Of a stretch of 64,000 bases of DNA, positions 45,620 through 55,879 are shown one piece after another. Positions within the stretch are counted from its first letter, which is position 1. The number at the start of each line of letters is the position of its first letter. Under the pieces are notes generated by a model. It was not told the DNA's origin. It worked only from the letters and a program-made list of their open reading frames with translations, and made no database searches. The stretch comes from Gemmataceae bacterium (GTDB lineage: Bacteria > Planctomycetota > Planctomycetia > Gemmatales > Gemmataceae), in assembly GCA_901538445.1 (NCBI GenBank), contig LR594584.1:4058649-4122648 (forward strand), read 5' to 3'. Made by a program: the position numbers and the translations under genes.

Positions 45620-45647
45620 TTGACAAGATTGTATGCAGCTTTAGTAT
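45620..45647 (+). promoter_or_regulatory. Promoter and operator candidate for the sugar-acid operon
   Basis: TTGACA (45620-45625), 16-base spacer, TAGTAT (45642-45647), 31 bases before the SGNH gene start. Within the spacer ATTGTATGCAG (45628-45638) resembles the half of the TTGTATACAA-type sites bound by FCD-GntR proteins and is part of an imperfect palindrome. Binding of the adjacent regulator here would occlude RNA polymerase. Confidence 0.6.
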
Positions 45648-45677
45648 CCCTCCATTGAACCACGCGGAGGGTCTCTG

Positions 45678-46649
45678 ATGCCCGTGTCCCGTGTCCCGGC
45701 CGCGCTCACGCTGGCCGCCGCCCTGTCCGCAGGTCTGATCGCGGCGGCCGCACCCCCCTCGACGGACGGGCCGAAACCGGTCCGCCTCCTCTTCGCGGGC
45801 AGCAGCAGCACGTACTACAACGACCTGCCGCGCGAGGTCGCCGGGCTGGTCGACGGCCGGCTCTCGGCCCGGCCCAAGGCGAAGGTGGTACCCGAGATCG
45901 TCGGCCGCAGCGGCAGCGACATTCGCGTGTACAGCGAGGACGGGTTCGACCGGTACCAGTACGGGGTCAAGAAGGGGCAGACGTTCCTCCAGAAGCTCGC
46001 CGACGAGAAGCCCGACCTCGTCGTCCTCCAGGTCGTGTGCGGGTTCATCACCGCGAACGAGCCCAAGCCCGGCGGCGCGGCGCACGCCGAAGCCGTGACC
46101 CGGTACTGCGAGGCGGTGCGGGCCGCGGGCGGCGAGCCGGTCTTCTACGAGATGGGGTGGGGCAGGGGCGAGAAGGAGGCCGAGGGCCGCAAGCGGATCT
46201 TCGAGTTGGCGGTCAAGAACAAGGTCGCCCTGTACGCCCCGTGCTCGTCGGCGTGGGCGCGGGTGTACAAGGAGAAGCCGGAGCTGGCCCTCCAGCACCC
46301 GAAGGACGGCGCGCACCCGGGCGACGCCGGCCACTTCCTGAACCTCGCGTGCTTCGCCGCGGCGCTCACCGGGGAGTCGCCGGTCGGCACGCTGCCGCGG
46401 ACGTTCCCCGTCTGGCCGCACGGCGCGCCGAAGCCCGAGACGGAGGAGCAGAAGGCCGCCGAGGCCGAGCGGCTGGCGAAGTTCAAGCCGGACGAGTACC
46501 AGGCCAAGATGCCGAAGTGGATGCACCGTGGGATGGCGTTCCGGCAGACCGCCACGCTCGGCGAGGAGACGGCCAAGTACCTCGAAACGGTCGCGTGGGA
46601 GACGTGGCAGGACGTCAGCAAGCGGCTCAAGGCGGGGGCCGCGAAATGA
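45678..46649 (+). CDS. Secreted SGNH-hydrolase-like protein
   Basis: 323 residues. Signal peptide about 1-25. SGNH/GDSL-type fold: block I RLLFAGSSSTYYNDLP (nucleophile serine at 42 or 43), a middle PDLVVLQVVCGFITAN block, and block V DGAHPGDAGHFLNL near residue 211 giving Asp and His. Such esterases deacetylate carbohydrates. First gene of the five-gene operon divergent from the GntR regulator; stop overlaps the next start as ATGA. Confidence 0.8.
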   Translation: MPVSRVPAALTLAAALSAGLIAAAAPPSTDGPKPVRLLFAGSSSTYYNDLPREVAGLVDGRLSARPKAKVVPEIVGRSGSDIRVYSEDGFDRYQYGVKKGQTFLQKLADEKPDLVVLQVVCGFITANEPKPGGAAHAEAVTRYCEAVRAAGGEPVFYEMGWGRGEKEAEGRKRIFELAVKNKVALYAPCSSAWARVYKEKPELALQHPKDGAHPGDAGHFLNLACFAAALTGESPVGTLPRTFPVWPHGAPKPETEEQKAAEAERLAKFKPDEYQAKMPKWMHRGMAFRQTATLGEETAKYLETVAWETWQDVSKRLKAGAAK

Positions 46650-49054
46650 CCCGCCTCCTCGCACTCGCGGCGGCGCTGGCACTCGCCCCCGCGGCCACCG
46701 CCGCCGACCCGCCGAAACTCGCCCCGGCCGACGAGGCCTTCTTCGAGGGCAAGGTGCGGCCGCTGTTGGTGAAGCACTGCCTCGCGTGCCACAGCGCCGC
46801 CGACAAGAAGACCCGCGGCGGGCTCGCGCTCGACACCCGCGACGGGTGGGCGGCCGGCGGCGACTCGGGGCCGGCGGTGGTGCCCGGCGAGCCGGACAAG
46901 TCGCCGCTCGTCAAGGCCGTCCGGTACGCCGACGAGTCCATGCGGATGCCGCCGAAGGGGAAGCTCGCGGCGGAGGAGATCGCGGCGCTCGAGAAGTGGG
47001 TGGCGATGGGCGCGCCCGACCCGCGGTCGGGGGCCGGCGGCGCGAAGAAGCCCGCCGGCGTCGACGTCGAAGCGGGCCGCGCGTTCTGGTCGTTCCGGCC
47101 GGTCGCCGACCCGAAGCCGCCGGTCGTGAAAGACGCCGCGTGGCCGCGCGGCGACGCCGACCGCTTCCTGCTCGCGGCGATGGAGGCGCGGGGCGTGCGG
47201 CCCGCCGCCGACGCCGACCGGCAGACGCTCCTCCGCCGCGTCACCTACGACCTCACCGGCCTGCCGCCGACCCCCGAGGAGGCGGCCGCGTTCCTCGCCG
47301 ACCGCTCCCCCGACGCGCTCGCCAAGGTGGTGGACCGGTTGCTCGCGTCGCGGCACTTCGGCGAGGCGTGGGGCCGCCACTGGCTCGACGTCGCCCGGTA
47401 CGCCGACAGCAACGGGTCGAGCTTCAACCCGCCGTTCCGCGAGGCGTGGAAGTACCGCAACTGGGTGATCGACGCGGTCAACGCCGACGTCCCGTACGAC
47501 CGGTTCGTCACCGCCCAGCTCGCCGGCGACCTGCTCCCGGCCGCGTCGCAGGCCGAGCGCGACGCGAACGTGGTCGCCACCGGCTACCTCATGTTCGGGT
47601 CGAAGGTGCTCGGCCAGTTCGACAAGCCGACGCTGCTCCTCGACGTCGTCGACGAGCAACTCGACACCGTCGGCAAGGGGCTGCTCGGGCTCACGCTCGG
47701 GTGCGCCCGGTGCCACGACCACAAGTTCGACCCGGTCCCGACCCGCGACTACTACGCGCTGGCAGGCATCCTGAGCAGCACGCGGACGCTCGCCGGGCCG
47801 CTCGACGAGCCGAGGGCCGACGAGAACGACTGGAGCCGCCGCGGGCTCGGGCCGGGCGGCGACGAGAAGGTCGCCGCGTTCGCCGACGCCGACCGGTTCG
47901 CCTGGGTGAAGGCCGGGCGAAAGCTGTACGCGGCGCGGGCCGCCGCCGCCCGCGCGTCCTCGCCGTTCGCGCGTGCGAAGGCCGTCGCCGAAGTCGCCCA
48001 CTGGCAGAAGACGCACGCGGCGTACGAAGCGAAGCTGCCGCCGATGGCGCTGGCCCCGCGGGACGCCGACGAGCCGGCCGACGAGCGAATTCGCGTCCGC
48101 GGGGTGGCGTCGAGCCCCGGCGAGGTCGTGCCCCGCGGGTTCCTCCGGGTCGCCGCCTTCCCCGGCCAGCCGGCCGTGAACCCGAAGCAGAGCGGCCGGC
48201 TCGAACTCGCGAAGTGGGTGGCCGACGCTCGCAACCCGCTCACCGCACGCGTGCAGGTGAACCGCGTGTGGGCGCACCTGTTCGGCGAGGGGATCGTCCG
48301 CAGCGCCGACAACTTCGGCACCCGCGGCGACCCGCCGACGCACCCCGAACTGCTCGACTTCCTGGCGCGGCGGTACGTCGAGGGCGGGTGGAAGCTGAAG
48401 CCGCTCGTCCGCGAACTCGTCCTCAGCCGGGCGTACGGGCTTGCGTCGGCCCACGACGCGGCGAACGCCGCCCGCGACCCGGACAACCGCCTGCTGTGGA
48501 AGCACAACCGCCGCCGGCTGTCGGCCGAGGAGCTGCGCGACTCGGTGCTCGCCGCGGCCGGCACGCTCGACCGCACCCCCGGCACCACGCTCATCGAGCA
48601 CCTGCCGCTGAAGGACCTCGGCGAGACCGACGCCGCGCACCTCGCCACCCTCCGCGACGACCGGCGGACCGTCTACCAGCCGGTGATCCGCAACCTGCTG
48701 GCCGACGTGCTGGAGGTGTTCGACTTCGCCAACCCGAGCATGACCGTGAGCCGCCGCCCGCGGACCACGGTGGCCCCGCAGGCGCTGTACCTGCTCAACA
48801 GCCCGTTCGTGCAGGACGCCGCGGGGCGGGCGGCGAAGCGGGTGACCGCCGCGGTCCCGACCCGCGACCCGGCCGCGGTGGTGGACGCCGCGTTCCGCCT
48901 GATCGTGTGCCGCGACCCCTCGGCCGCCGAGCGCGAGGTGTTGGTCAAGTACCTGACGGCCCAATTCGAGGGGCCGGGCACGATGACCGACCACGACGTC
49001 GCGAAGCTGTGCCACGCGGTCCTGGCCGCCACCCCGTTCCAGTACCTCGACTGA
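46646..49054 (+). CDS. DUF1549/DUF1553 planctomycete cytochrome protein (PSCyt1 type)
   Basis: 802 residues. Signal peptide 1-20. N-terminal PSCyt1 cytochrome domain with heme motif CLACH (Cys45, Cys48, His49) and [11 protein letters not shown]1549 follows at about 165-370 ([36 protein letters not shown], and a second [11 protein letters not shown] near 352). DUF1553 is at about 510-770 ([40 protein letters not shown]). Secreted, presumed redox role. As usual in planctomycetes it is paired with a DUF1501 gene downstream. Confidence 0.92.
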   Translation: MTRLLALAAALALAPAATAADPPKLAPADEAFFEGKVRPLLVKHCLACHSAADKKTRGGLALDTRDGWAAGGDSGPAVVPGEPDKSPLVKAVRYADESMRMPPKGKLAAEEIAALEKWVAMGAPDPRSGAGGAKKPAGVDVEAGRAFWSFRPVADPKPPVVKDAAWPRGDADRFLLAAMEARGVRPAADADRQTLLRRVTYDLTGLPPTPEEAAAFLADRSPDALAKVVDRLLASRHFGEAWGRHWLDVARYADSNGSSFNPPFREAWKYRNWVIDAVNADVPYDRFVTAQLAGDLLPAASQAERDANVVATGYLMFGSKVLGQFDKPTLLLDVVDEQLDTVGKGLLGLTLGCARCHDHKFDPVPTRDYYALAGILSSTRTLAGPLDEPRADENDWSRRGLGPGGDEKVAAFADADRFAWVKAGRKLYAARAAAARASSPFARAKAVAEVAHWQKTHAAYEAKLPPMALAPRDADEPADERIRVRGVASSPGEVVPRGFLRVAAFPGQPAVNPKQSGRLELAKWVADARNPLTARVQVNRVWAHLFGEGIVRSADNFGTRGDPPTHPELLDFLARRYVEGGWKLKPLVRELVLSRAYGLASAHDAANAARDPDNRLLWKHNRRRLSAEELRDSVLAAAGTLDRTPGTTLIEHLPLKDLGETDAAHLATLRDDRRTVYQPVIRNLLADVLEVFDFANPSMTVSRRPRTTVAPQALYLLNSPFVQDAAGRAAKRVTAAVPTRDPAAVVDAAFRLIVCRDPSAAEREVLVKYLTAQFEGPGTMTDHDVAKLCHAVLAATPFQYLD

Positions 49055-49065
49055 GGAGGTTCGCC

Positions 49066-50433
49066 GTGCTGTCGCGCCGCCAGATGCTCAGGACCGCCGC
49101 GTGCGGGTTCGGGTCGGTCGCCTTCGCCGGGCTGGCCGCCGCGGCCGAGCGCGCCGCCCACCACGCCGCGAAGGCCAAGCGGGTGATCTTTCTGTTCATG
49201 CACGGCGGCGTGAGCCAGATGGACTCGTTCGACTACAAGCCGACGCTGGCGAAGGAGCACGGCAACCCGCTGCCGTTCGACCTGCCCGGCCTGATCCGCC
49301 CGGACCGGCTCGGCAAGGTGTTCGCCCCGAAGTGGAAGTGGGCGCGGCACGGCGGCAGCGGCCAGTGGGTGAGCGAGCTGTTCCCGCACACCGCCAAGGT
49401 GGTCGACAAGCTGTGCTTCCTCAAGGGCGTCCACACCGACGGCGAGGCGCACGGCCAGGCGGTGCTGCGGCTGCACACCGGCGAGGCGAACTTCGTCCGC
49501 CCGTCGGTCGGGAGCTGGGTGAGCTACGGGCTGGGCACGCTGAACGAGAACCTGCCCGGGTTCGTGTGCCTCGACTACGGGGCCGACCACGGCGGCGAGC
49601 GGAACTACTCGAACGCCTTCCTGCCGGCCGTCCACCAGGGCACCCCGGTGAAGATCGCATCGGCCCCGGGCCGGGTGCCGCAGGTCCGGCACCTTGTGAA
49701 CGACCACCTCACCGCGGCCCGGCAGAAGGAGCAGGTCGACGTCATCCGGGCGCTGGGCGAGGCGCACCTGAAGCGGGCCGGGGCCGACCCGCAGCTCGAC
49801 GGCGCGATCGGGTCGTTCGAGCTGGCGTACCGCATGCAGACCGACGCCCCCGGCGTGCTCGACCTGTCGAAGGAGACGGCCGAGACGCACCGGCTGTACG
49901 GCATCGGCGAGGAGCCGACCGACGCCTTCGGGCGGCAGTGCCTGCTCGCGCGCCGGCTGTGCGAGGCCGGGGTGCGGTTCGTGCAGGTCGCCAGCGGCTA
50001 CCACTGGGACCACCACGGGAGCATCGAGAAGGGGATGCCGGAGAGCGCCGCGCGGACCGACAAGCCCGCCGCCGCGCTGGTGGCCGACCTCGCCCGCCGC
50101 GGGCTGCTCGACGACACCCTCGTGCTGTGGGCCGGCGAGTTCGGCCGCACCCCGGTGAGCCAGGTGGACCGCGGCGCGCCGGGCCGCGACCACAACCCGC
50201 ACGGGTACACCGTGTGGCTGGCCGGCGGCGGGGTGAAGGGCGGGGTGAGCCACGGCGAGACGGACGACTTCGGGTACATCGCGGTCAAGGACAAGGTCCA
50301 CATGCACGACCTGCACGCGACCGTGCTGCACCTGCTCGGCCTGGACCACGAGAAGCTGACGTACCGGTACGCCGGCCGCGACTTCCGGCTGACCGACGTC
50401 CACGGGCACGTGGTGAAGGAGGTGCTGGCGTGA
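49066..50433 (+). CDS. DUF1501 Tat-exported protein
   Basis: 455 residues; GTG start with GAGGAGG upstream, 11 bases after the DUF1553 stop. Tat-like signal [15 protein letters not shown]. Family motifs [87 protein letters not shown] and [20 protein letters not shown]. Paralogue of the DUF1501 protein at 9431-10942. Stop overlaps the pdxA-like start (GTGA). Confidence 0.92.
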   Translation: MLSRRQMLRTAACGFGSVAFAGLAAAAERAAHHAAKAKRVIFLFMHGGVSQMDSFDYKPTLAKEHGNPLPFDLPGLIRPDRLGKVFAPKWKWARHGGSGQWVSELFPHTAKVVDKLCFLKGVHTDGEAHGQAVLRLHTGEANFVRPSVGSWVSYGLGTLNENLPGFVCLDYGADHGGERNYSNAFLPAVHQGTPVKIASAPGRVPQVRHLVNDHLTAARQKEQVDVIRALGEAHLKRAGADPQLDGAIGSFELAYRMQTDAPGVLDLSKETAETHRLYGIGEEPTDAFGRQCLLARRLCEAGVRFVQVASGYHWDHHGSIEKGMPESAARTDKPAAALVADLARRGLLDDTLVLWAGEFGRTPVSQVDRGAPGRDHNPHGYTVWLAGGGVKGGVSHGETDDFGYIAVKDKVHMHDLHATVLHLLGLDHEKLTYRYAGRDFRLTDVHGHVVKEVLA

Positions 50434-51458
50434 CGACTTTACAGCCGCGGATCGCGGTGACGATGGGCGACCCGGCGGGGGTCGGCCCCGAGCTGTGCCT
50501 CCGCCTGCTCGCGAGCGAGGCGGTGCGGGAGGCGTGCGTCCCGGTCGTGTTCGGCGACGCCCGGGTGCTGGCCGCGGCCGCCGAGGCGTGCCGGCTGCCG
50601 GTGCCCGCAACGGTCGTCGCGCTCGACCGGTTCCTGGCGAACCCGGCGGCCACCACCGGGCCCGCGGTCGCCGACTTCGCCCGCCTCGCGCCGCGCGACT
50701 TCGTCATCGGTCAGGTCAGCGGGCCGGCCGGGGCGGCCGGGTTCGCGTACATCGAGGCCGCGATCCGGGCGGCGCTGGCCGGCACGGTCGACGCCGTGTG
50801 CACGGCCCCGATCCACAAGGAGGCGCTCGCCGCCGCGGGGGTCAAGTTCCCGGGCCACACCGAGATCTTCACGGCCCTCACCGGCGCGCGGCGGTCGTGC
50901 ATGATGCTCACGTCGAGCGCGCTGACGTGCAGCTTCGTGACCGGGCACGTCGGATACCGCGACGTCCCCGGGCTGCTGTCCGAGCAGCGGGTGCTCGACG
51001 TGATCGAGCTGACGGCGGCGGCGGTGCGGCGGCTCCGCGGCCGCGCCCCGCGGCTGGTCGTGTGCGGGCTGAACCCGCACGCCGGCGAGCACGGGCTGTT
51101 CGGGGACCGCGAGGAGGAGCGGTTCATCGCCCCCGCGGTCGAGCGCGCGCGGGCGGCGGGGCTCGCGGTCGAAGGTCCGGTGCCGCCGGACACCGCGTTC
51201 CTCGCCCCGCGGCGAAAGGGCACCGACGCGGTCGTGTGCATGTACCACGACCAGGGGCACATCCCGCTCAAGGCGCTGGCGTTCGACGAGGCGATCAACG
51301 TGACGCTCGGGCTGCCGATCGTCCGCACGTCCGTGGACCACGGCACCGCGTTCGACATCGCGTGGCAGGGGAAGGCCAGCCCGACCAGCCTGTTCGAGGC
51401 CGTGTTGCTTGCCGCCCGGCTCGCCGGCGGCCGCGGCCCCGCCCCGGAGGCGTCATGA
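50430..51458 (+). CDS. pdxA2: PdxA2-like 4-phospho-sugar-acid dehydrogenase
   Basis: 342 residues from an overlapping GTG. PdxA family: N-terminal [25 protein letters not shown], metal histidines in [17 protein letters not shown] and [14 protein letters not shown], substrate segment [20 protein letters not shown]. PdxA proper acts in pyridoxal phosphate synthesis. Overlap with a downstream C4 acid-sugar kinase and a nearby FCD-GntR regulator instead point to the PdxA2 branch, which oxidises D-threonate or D-erythronate 4-phosphate, followed by decarboxylation to dihydroxyacetone phosphate. Cytosolic, NAD-dependent. The PdxA2 assignment rests on context. Confidence 0.85.
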   Translation: MTTLQPRIAVTMGDPAGVGPELCLRLLASEAVREACVPVVFGDARVLAAAAEACRLPVPATVVALDRFLANPAATTGPAVADFARLAPRDFVIGQVSGPAGAAGFAYIEAAIRAALAGTVDAVCTAPIHKEALAAAGVKFPGHTEIFTALTGARRSCMMLTSSALTCSFVTGHVGYRDVPGLLSEQRVLDVIELTAAAVRRLRGRAPRLVVCGLNPHAGEHGLFGDREEERFIAPAVERARAAGLAVEGPVPPDTAFLAPRRKGTDAVVCMYHDQGHIPLKALAFDEAINVTLGLPIVRTSVDHGTAFDIAWQGKASPTSLFEAVLLAARLAGGRGPAPEAS

Positions 51459-52552
51459 TCCTGGTGCTCGCCGACGACCTGTCCGGCGCGGCCGAGTGCG
51501 CGGCCGTCGCCCGCGCCCACGGGCTGTCCGCCGAGGTGCAGACCGAGCCGGACCCGTCGGCCGAGGCCGACGTGGTCGCGGTCGACACCGACACCCGGTC
51601 ACTCCCGCCGGCCGCGGCCGCGGAGCGGGTGGGCGCGGCGGCCGGTGCGATGCTCGCGGCCCGCCCGGCGCTGGTGTTCAAGAAGGCCGACTCGGTCCTC
51701 CGCGGCCCGGTGCTCGCGGAGGTCGCCGCGGTCTGCCGCGCGGCGGGGTCGGCCCGCGCGGTCCTCGCTCCGGCGAACCCGGGGCGCGGGCGGTGCGTCC
51801 GCGGCGGCCGGTACTTCGTGGGCGGGGTGCCGCTCGACGAGACGCCGTTCGCCCGCGACCCGGAGTACCCGGCCCGAACGGCGTGCGTCCGGTCGCTGCT
51901 CTCGGAGCGTTCGGCCGGGTGCGTCCTCGGGGCGGTGACGGTTCCGGACGTGACCGCGGCCTCCGACCTCGACGCGGCGGCCGCGGGGTGCGGCGCGGGT
52001 GACTTGCCGGCCGGCGGTGCCGAATTCTTCGCAGCGCTCCTCCGCGCCCGGTTCGCCCTCGCGGCCGCCGCGGCCGCCGACCCGGTGCCGCCCGCCGCCG
52101 GGCCGGTCCTGTGGGTCCGCGGCAGCGCGTTCCCGTCGGCGGAAGTCGAGTGCGCCGCGGCGGTCGTGACGGTCGGGGCGGACTGGTCCTGGGCCGCGGG
52201 ATCGGCCCGACACGCGCTGGCGGCGTTCGGACTGGTAATGCTCGTGCCGGCGGCGCGGCGGTGCGACGGCCGCGCCCCGGCGGCCCGGCTCGCGATCCTG
52301 GCCGCCGCCGCCGCCGCGGTCCTCCGGTCCGCACGGGTCGACCGGTTGCTGCTCGACGGCGGGGCGACCGCGGGGGCCGTCGTTCGGGCCGCGGGGTGGC
52401 CGCGGCTCGCCGTGGGCGCCCGCGCCGGGGTGCTTGTGACCCTCCGCGACGTCCGCGGGCGGTCGCCCGAGGTGCTGGTGAAGCCCGGGAGTTACCCGTG
52501 GCCGGCCGGGGCCGTGCGGCACGCGGGCGCGGTGGCCGAGTTAATCCGATAG
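51455..52552 (+). CDS. Four-carbon acid-sugar kinase family protein (DUF1537)
   Basis: 365 residues; ATG overlaps the previous stop (ATGA). N-terminal substrate domain begins [19 protein letters not shown], the DDxxGA signature, and contains [16 protein letters not shown]. The C-terminal nucleotide domain includes [20 protein letters not shown], where the usual GGDT aspartate is alanine. Shorter than most members and very alanine-rich. Expected reaction: ATP-dependent phosphorylation of D-threonate, D-erythronate or a related C4 sugar acid, feeding the adjacent PdxA2. The altered GGDT motif raises the question of reduced activity. Confidence 0.85.
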   Translation: MILVLADDLSGAAECAAVARAHGLSAEVQTEPDPSAEADVVAVDTDTRSLPPAAAAERVGAAAGAMLAARPALVFKKADSVLRGPVLAEVAAVCRAAGSARAVLAPANPGRGRCVRGGRYFVGGVPLDETPFARDPEYPARTACVRSLLSERSAGCVLGAVTVPDVTAASDLDAAAAGCGAGDLPAGGAEFFAALLRARFALAAAAAADPVPPAAGPVLWVRGSAFPSAEVECAAAVVTVGADWSWAAGSARHALAAFGLVMLVPAARRCDGRAPAARLAILAAAAAAVLRSARVDRLLLDGGATAGAVVRAAGWPRLAVGARAGVLVTLRDVRGRSPEVLVKPGSYPWPAGAVRHAGAVAELIR

Positions 52553-52674
52553 CCACTGCGGGCCCCGCTGAGCCTTCGTGAGTTCGCCCGCGACCACGAC
52601 CGGCGAGAGCTACCTGCTGCAAGACGCGAAACGGCGGCGCTCGTCCACATCGTGAACGGTCCCGGAGAGGGGCC

Positions 52675-52734
52675 AACGGTTTCGCCCCGACGCGTCCGCA
52701 GCCCATGTGAAGAACGCGTCGGGGCGAAACCGTT
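52675..52734. terminator. Perfect 21-bp stem hairpin
   Basis: Arms 52675-52695 (AACGGTTTCGCCCCGACGCG onward) and 52714-52734 are perfectly complementary with an 18-base loop; a one-base bulge extends the pairing by three more bases. It lies 123 bases after the kinase stop. Could terminate the sugar-acid operon or be a mobile repeat; no T-run follows. Confidence 0.5.
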
Positions 52735-52926
52735 TGGAACACACGAGACCGAGCGAACCGTCCCCTCACGTCGCGGACCGACCTCGAGTGCCCTACTCCT
52801 CAACGCCCCCCAAGTAAACTGTCACCCCCATTCCCGCGCTGCACTTTTGCTCCGCCGATCGCTGCTCTTTTACTCCGCCGTCAGCAACAGTCGTTCGAGA
52901 AACCTCAGGGCGACATCTCAAACGCC

Positions 52927-52955
52927 TTGCCTGGGTCAGATTGCTTGAGGATAAT
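52927..52955 (+). promoter_or_regulatory. Sigma-70-like promoter of the oxidoreductase operon
   Basis: TTGCCT (52927-52932), 17-base spacer, GATAAT (52950-52955). Predicted start near 52962, about 35 bases before the ATG of the first gene, with GGGAGG at 52979-52984. Confidence 0.6.
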
Positions 52956-52996
52956 GCCCCTCGGTGCGGGTCTCGGACGGGAGGAATTACTCTCAT

Positions 52997-54052
52997 ATGC
53001 TCCCAGCTCTTCAGTTCAGTGACGACTACTATCTCAACTATTGCGCCAAGTACCTCGCCCGCCGGAATACAGAGGCTCGCCACACCTATGGCTGTGCCTG
53101 CGAGACGTCTGATCGCCGCGCCCGGATCAGCGAATGCTGGCGATTCCCGATTGTCGATACGCATCACGATTTGGCCGAACCGACGCGATCGACGACCAAC
53201 GCGGTGAGCTTCATCTACGACGCCCGCGGATGTTCGGTTTCGACCGTCGCCGTCACGGGTACGTTTGCCTCGCTCCACCAACGGATTCCGCTCCAGCCGG
53301 TTCGGTTTCTCGGTCGCGAAACCGGCTATCTTGCGACCACGGTGCTCGTCCCCAAGAAGCAGGTCCACATCTACCAGTTCCTCGTCGACGATACCCCCAC
53401 ACTCGATCCCATCAATATCCAGCGGGCGACGCTCGACAACGGACGGATCTGGTCGCGGTTCTTCACCGACGGCTGCGCGGTGCCGCTGATGCTCGAGCGC
53501 TGGGAGTTCCAACTTCTTGGCCCGTTGACCGCGCATATTCTGCCGTTCCGCACGCAAACCGGAGAACTCTTCCTCAAGCAGTATTATGATCGACTCGACC
53601 GCCACGCGATCGGTAGCCAGTATCGCTTCGATCAGGCCGTGGGAGTTGTGAATTTCATCGACAAAGTCATCGCTCGTGAGGAGCGCCACCACTACGGCGA
53701 TTACCGCGTGGCTCTCAGTCTCATTCGCGACGTACTTCGTCAGCGGCACCCGGGGTGCGAGCCCGCCGACGCCCCTCGGGAAGCGTTCGTGGAACTCTAC
53801 GAGCAACTCGGGAGCGGCGACGTTCCCGGATGGGATTACTCTCGCTATCACGAACCACGGTACTTCTTGCAGTTGCTCCGCCGGCACACCTACACCGGCG
53901 CGTTCAGTCATCCGCGGAACGGCGGAAATGTACTCGCGGCTGGTTGGGCCTTCCTCGCGGATCGCTACCGCGATGCCGACGGCAACACACTCTTCGACTG
54001 GGAACGAGCGCTGGAATCGCCGCTTGGCACGAGCCCGGATTACCGAGGATGA
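52997..54052 (+). CDS. E-set/CBM48-like plus gluconate 2-dehydrogenase subunit 3-like protein
   Basis: 351 residues; ATG (MLPALQFSDDYYLNY) chosen after GGGAGG, an upstream in-frame GTG has no such signal. Residues about 70-160 read like an E-set/CBM48 domain (VSTVAVTGTFASLHQRIPLQ, VHIYQFLVDDTPTLDPINIQ). Residues about 215-345 resemble the small gluconate 2-dehydrogenase subunit 3 family (ALSLIRDVLRQRHPG, AFVELYEQLGSG, NVLAAGWAFLADRYRDADGN). No obvious signal peptide or Tat motif. Its stop overlaps the GMC oxidoreductase start, so it is probably the accessory subunit of that enzyme. Codon use differs from the flanking genome. Confidence 0.65.
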   Translation: MLPALQFSDDYYLNYCAKYLARRNTEARHTYGCACETSDRRARISECWRFPIVDTHHDLAEPTRSTTNAVSFIYDARGCSVSTVAVTGTFASLHQRIPLQPVRFLGRETGYLATTVLVPKKQVHIYQFLVDDTPTLDPINIQRATLDNGRIWSRFFTDGCAVPLMLERWEFQLLGPLTAHILPFRTQTGELFLKQYYDRLDRHAIGSQYRFDQAVGVVNFIDKVIAREERHHYGDYRVALSLIRDVLRQRHPGCEPADAPREAFVELYEQLGSGDVPGWDYSRYHEPRYFLQLLRRHTYTGAFSHPRNGGNVLAAGWAFLADRYRDADGNTLFDWERALESPLGTSPDYRG

Positions 54053-55875
54053 ATGCGGTGAGCGAGCCGGATCAATTCGATGTCGTTGTGATTGGCTCCG
54101 GAGCGGGGGGGGCGCCACTGGCTCATTCGCTCATTCTCGCGGGCAAATCGGTGCTCATCTTGGAGAAGGGTCCGCTCATCGAACCGCAGTACCGCGATCC
54201 GCGGGGGGTGAGCGGTTTCAAGCGCGACGAGTTGTTCGCCACGGGACCGGAGAAGATCATCCGCGTGCCCAACGTCACCAACACCGGCAAGGCGTACTAC
54301 TCGAGCCACGTCGAACCCGATCTGAACGATGAACCGCACGTCTACCGTGAACAGTTGGGCGACGACCGGGCGACGATCGAAGGCTACACGGCTCAGGTTG
54401 TTGGCGGTGGCACGCAACTTTATGGCGGCGTCTCGCTGCGCTTCACGCCACTGGATTTCCGCCTGGGAAGCTTCAACGCAGGTCGCACCGACATTCTCCA
54501 CGACCCCGACGGGTCTGTTCGCCGTGAGGCCCGCGACTGGCCGATTTCCTACGACGAGTTGGAACCTTACTACGCACGAGCCGAGCGGTTGGTCGGCATC
54601 AACGGCACGCACGAAAACCAGGCCAAGCCGTTTCGCAGTGGGGGGACCTATCAGCCGCCGCTCTCCACGAATCCCATCAGCCGCTTCGTCGAAGTTGGGA
54701 TGGATGCGCTGGGAATGCCCCGCTACCGCACGCCACTTGCAGTGATCACGCGGGATCACGAACCGAGCGGTCGCCGCGTCCCGGCCGATCCCGAACAGGC
54801 CCGCACGGGGTACGTCAACCGTTACGGCGATCCACTCGGGTTGAAGTCGAGCACCTGGGTGAGCCTGTTGGCCCCGCTCCGCGACAGGCCGAACTTCGCA
54901 CTGCGTTACAACTGCGTCGTGACGCGGTTGGAGGCCCAGGGTTCGCGCGTGAACAAGGTCTGGTATCTCGACCCGGCGGGGTCCGAACACGCTGTCACGG
55001 GCAAGGTGGTTGTTGTGGCGTGCTCGGCGATCGAGTCGGTGCGACTGCTGATGTTGAGCGGGTTGGCCGACTCACGATTCGCCGAGCGCATCAATCCGCA
55101 CGGGCTGCTGGGTGCGTACTTCCTGACGCACTGTTTCGGCGGGGCGCACGCGACCGTGCCGGGGCGCTATGACAAATCGGTGTCCCTCGATAGCGACTGG
55201 GCAACCGACTTCGCCGGTACCGAGGCGTTCATTCGCGAACACGGGTTGTGGGCGGGCGCGGCGATCTACAACAACACGTCCGACCACGCCCTGCCGCTGT
55301 CTCTGGGCCGCACCCACGGCAACCAGGACCTCGACACGGTGTGGAACGGCTTCGCGAGCGACCTGCGGCTCACGGGGGAAGGGCTGCTCCGGTACCTCGA
55401 CGGCACCTTCGGGCGTTCGCTCTCGGTGTCGTTCATGGCCAACCAGGTCCCGCTGCGCGAGAACCGTGTGGAACTGCACTCGAGCGTGACCGACAAGTGG
55501 GGCCGCCCCGTCGCCTACATCGTGAAGGACTGGCACGCCCACGACCGCTACCTGATGGACGTTCTCGCGCGAACTTCCGCCGACATCCTTCGGTACGGTG
55601 GCGACGGCATCGGTCACCACCCCGTTGAGGGGTTCGGCGGCGTCTACAACTCGGACAACGGCCGCGCCCGTATCGCGAACCACATCCTCGGCGGCGCGCG
55701 GTTCGGAACGGACCCCACCGATTCGGTCTTGGACGTCCACTGCCGAGCGTGGAACTTCGACAACCTGTACGTGACGGATGGCGCGTTCATGCCGACCGCC
55801 GGCGGTGCCAACCCTACACTGACGATTCAGGCCAATTCGTTCCGGGTCGGCGACCACCTGGCCGAGAGGTTGTGA
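54049..55875 (+). CDS. GMC-family FAD-dependent oxidoreductase
   Basis: 608 residues; ATG overlaps the previous stop (ATGA). N-terminal FAD-binding motif DVVVIGSGAGGAPLAHSLIL (residues 10-29) with ILEKG. YTAQVVGGGTQLYGGVSLRF is the second GMC signature region, and the C-terminal NPTLTIQANSFRVGDHLAER closes the flavin site after WNFDNLYVTDGAFMPTAGG. GMC enzymes of this bacterial branch oxidise alcohols, sugars or sugar acids. With a subunit-3-like partner it probably donates electrons to a carrier rather than to oxygen (inference). No signal peptide, so localisation is uncertain. Confidence 0.9.
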   Translation: MNAVSEPDQFDVVVIGSGAGGAPLAHSLILAGKSVLILEKGPLIEPQYRDPRGVSGFKRDELFATGPEKIIRVPNVTNTGKAYYSSHVEPDLNDEPHVYREQLGDDRATIEGYTAQVVGGGTQLYGGVSLRFTPLDFRLGSFNAGRTDILHDPDGSVRREARDWPISYDELEPYYARAERLVGINGTHENQAKPFRSGGTYQPPLSTNPISRFVEVGMDALGMPRYRTPLAVITRDHEPSGRRVPADPEQARTGYVNRYGDPLGLKSSTWVSLLAPLRDRPNFALRYNCVVTRLEAQGSRVNKVWYLDPAGSEHAVTGKVVVVACSAIESVRLLMLSGLADSRFAERINPHGLLGAYFLTHCFGGAHATVPGRYDKSVSLDSDWATDFAGTEAFIREHGLWAGAAIYNNTSDHALPLSLGRTHGNQDLDTVWNGFASDLRLTGEGLLRYLDGTFGRSLSVSFMANQVPLRENRVELHSSVTDKWGRPVAYIVKDWHAHDRYLMDVLARTSADILRYGGDGIGHHPVEGFGGVYNSDNGRARIANHILGGARFGTDPTDSVLDVHCRAWNFDNLYVTDGAFMPTAGGANPTLTIQANSFRVGDHLAERL

Positions 55876-55879
55876 CCCG

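Larger units (their letters stand above)
52553..52996. other. 444-base intergenic region before the oxidoreductase operon
   Basis: No gene. It contains a large hairpin (52675-52734) in its first half and, from about 52800 on, less GC-rich sequence with a good promoter (52927-52955). Base composition changes here and stays different through the next four genes, suggesting this is the left boundary of an acquired segment. Confidence 0.6.
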
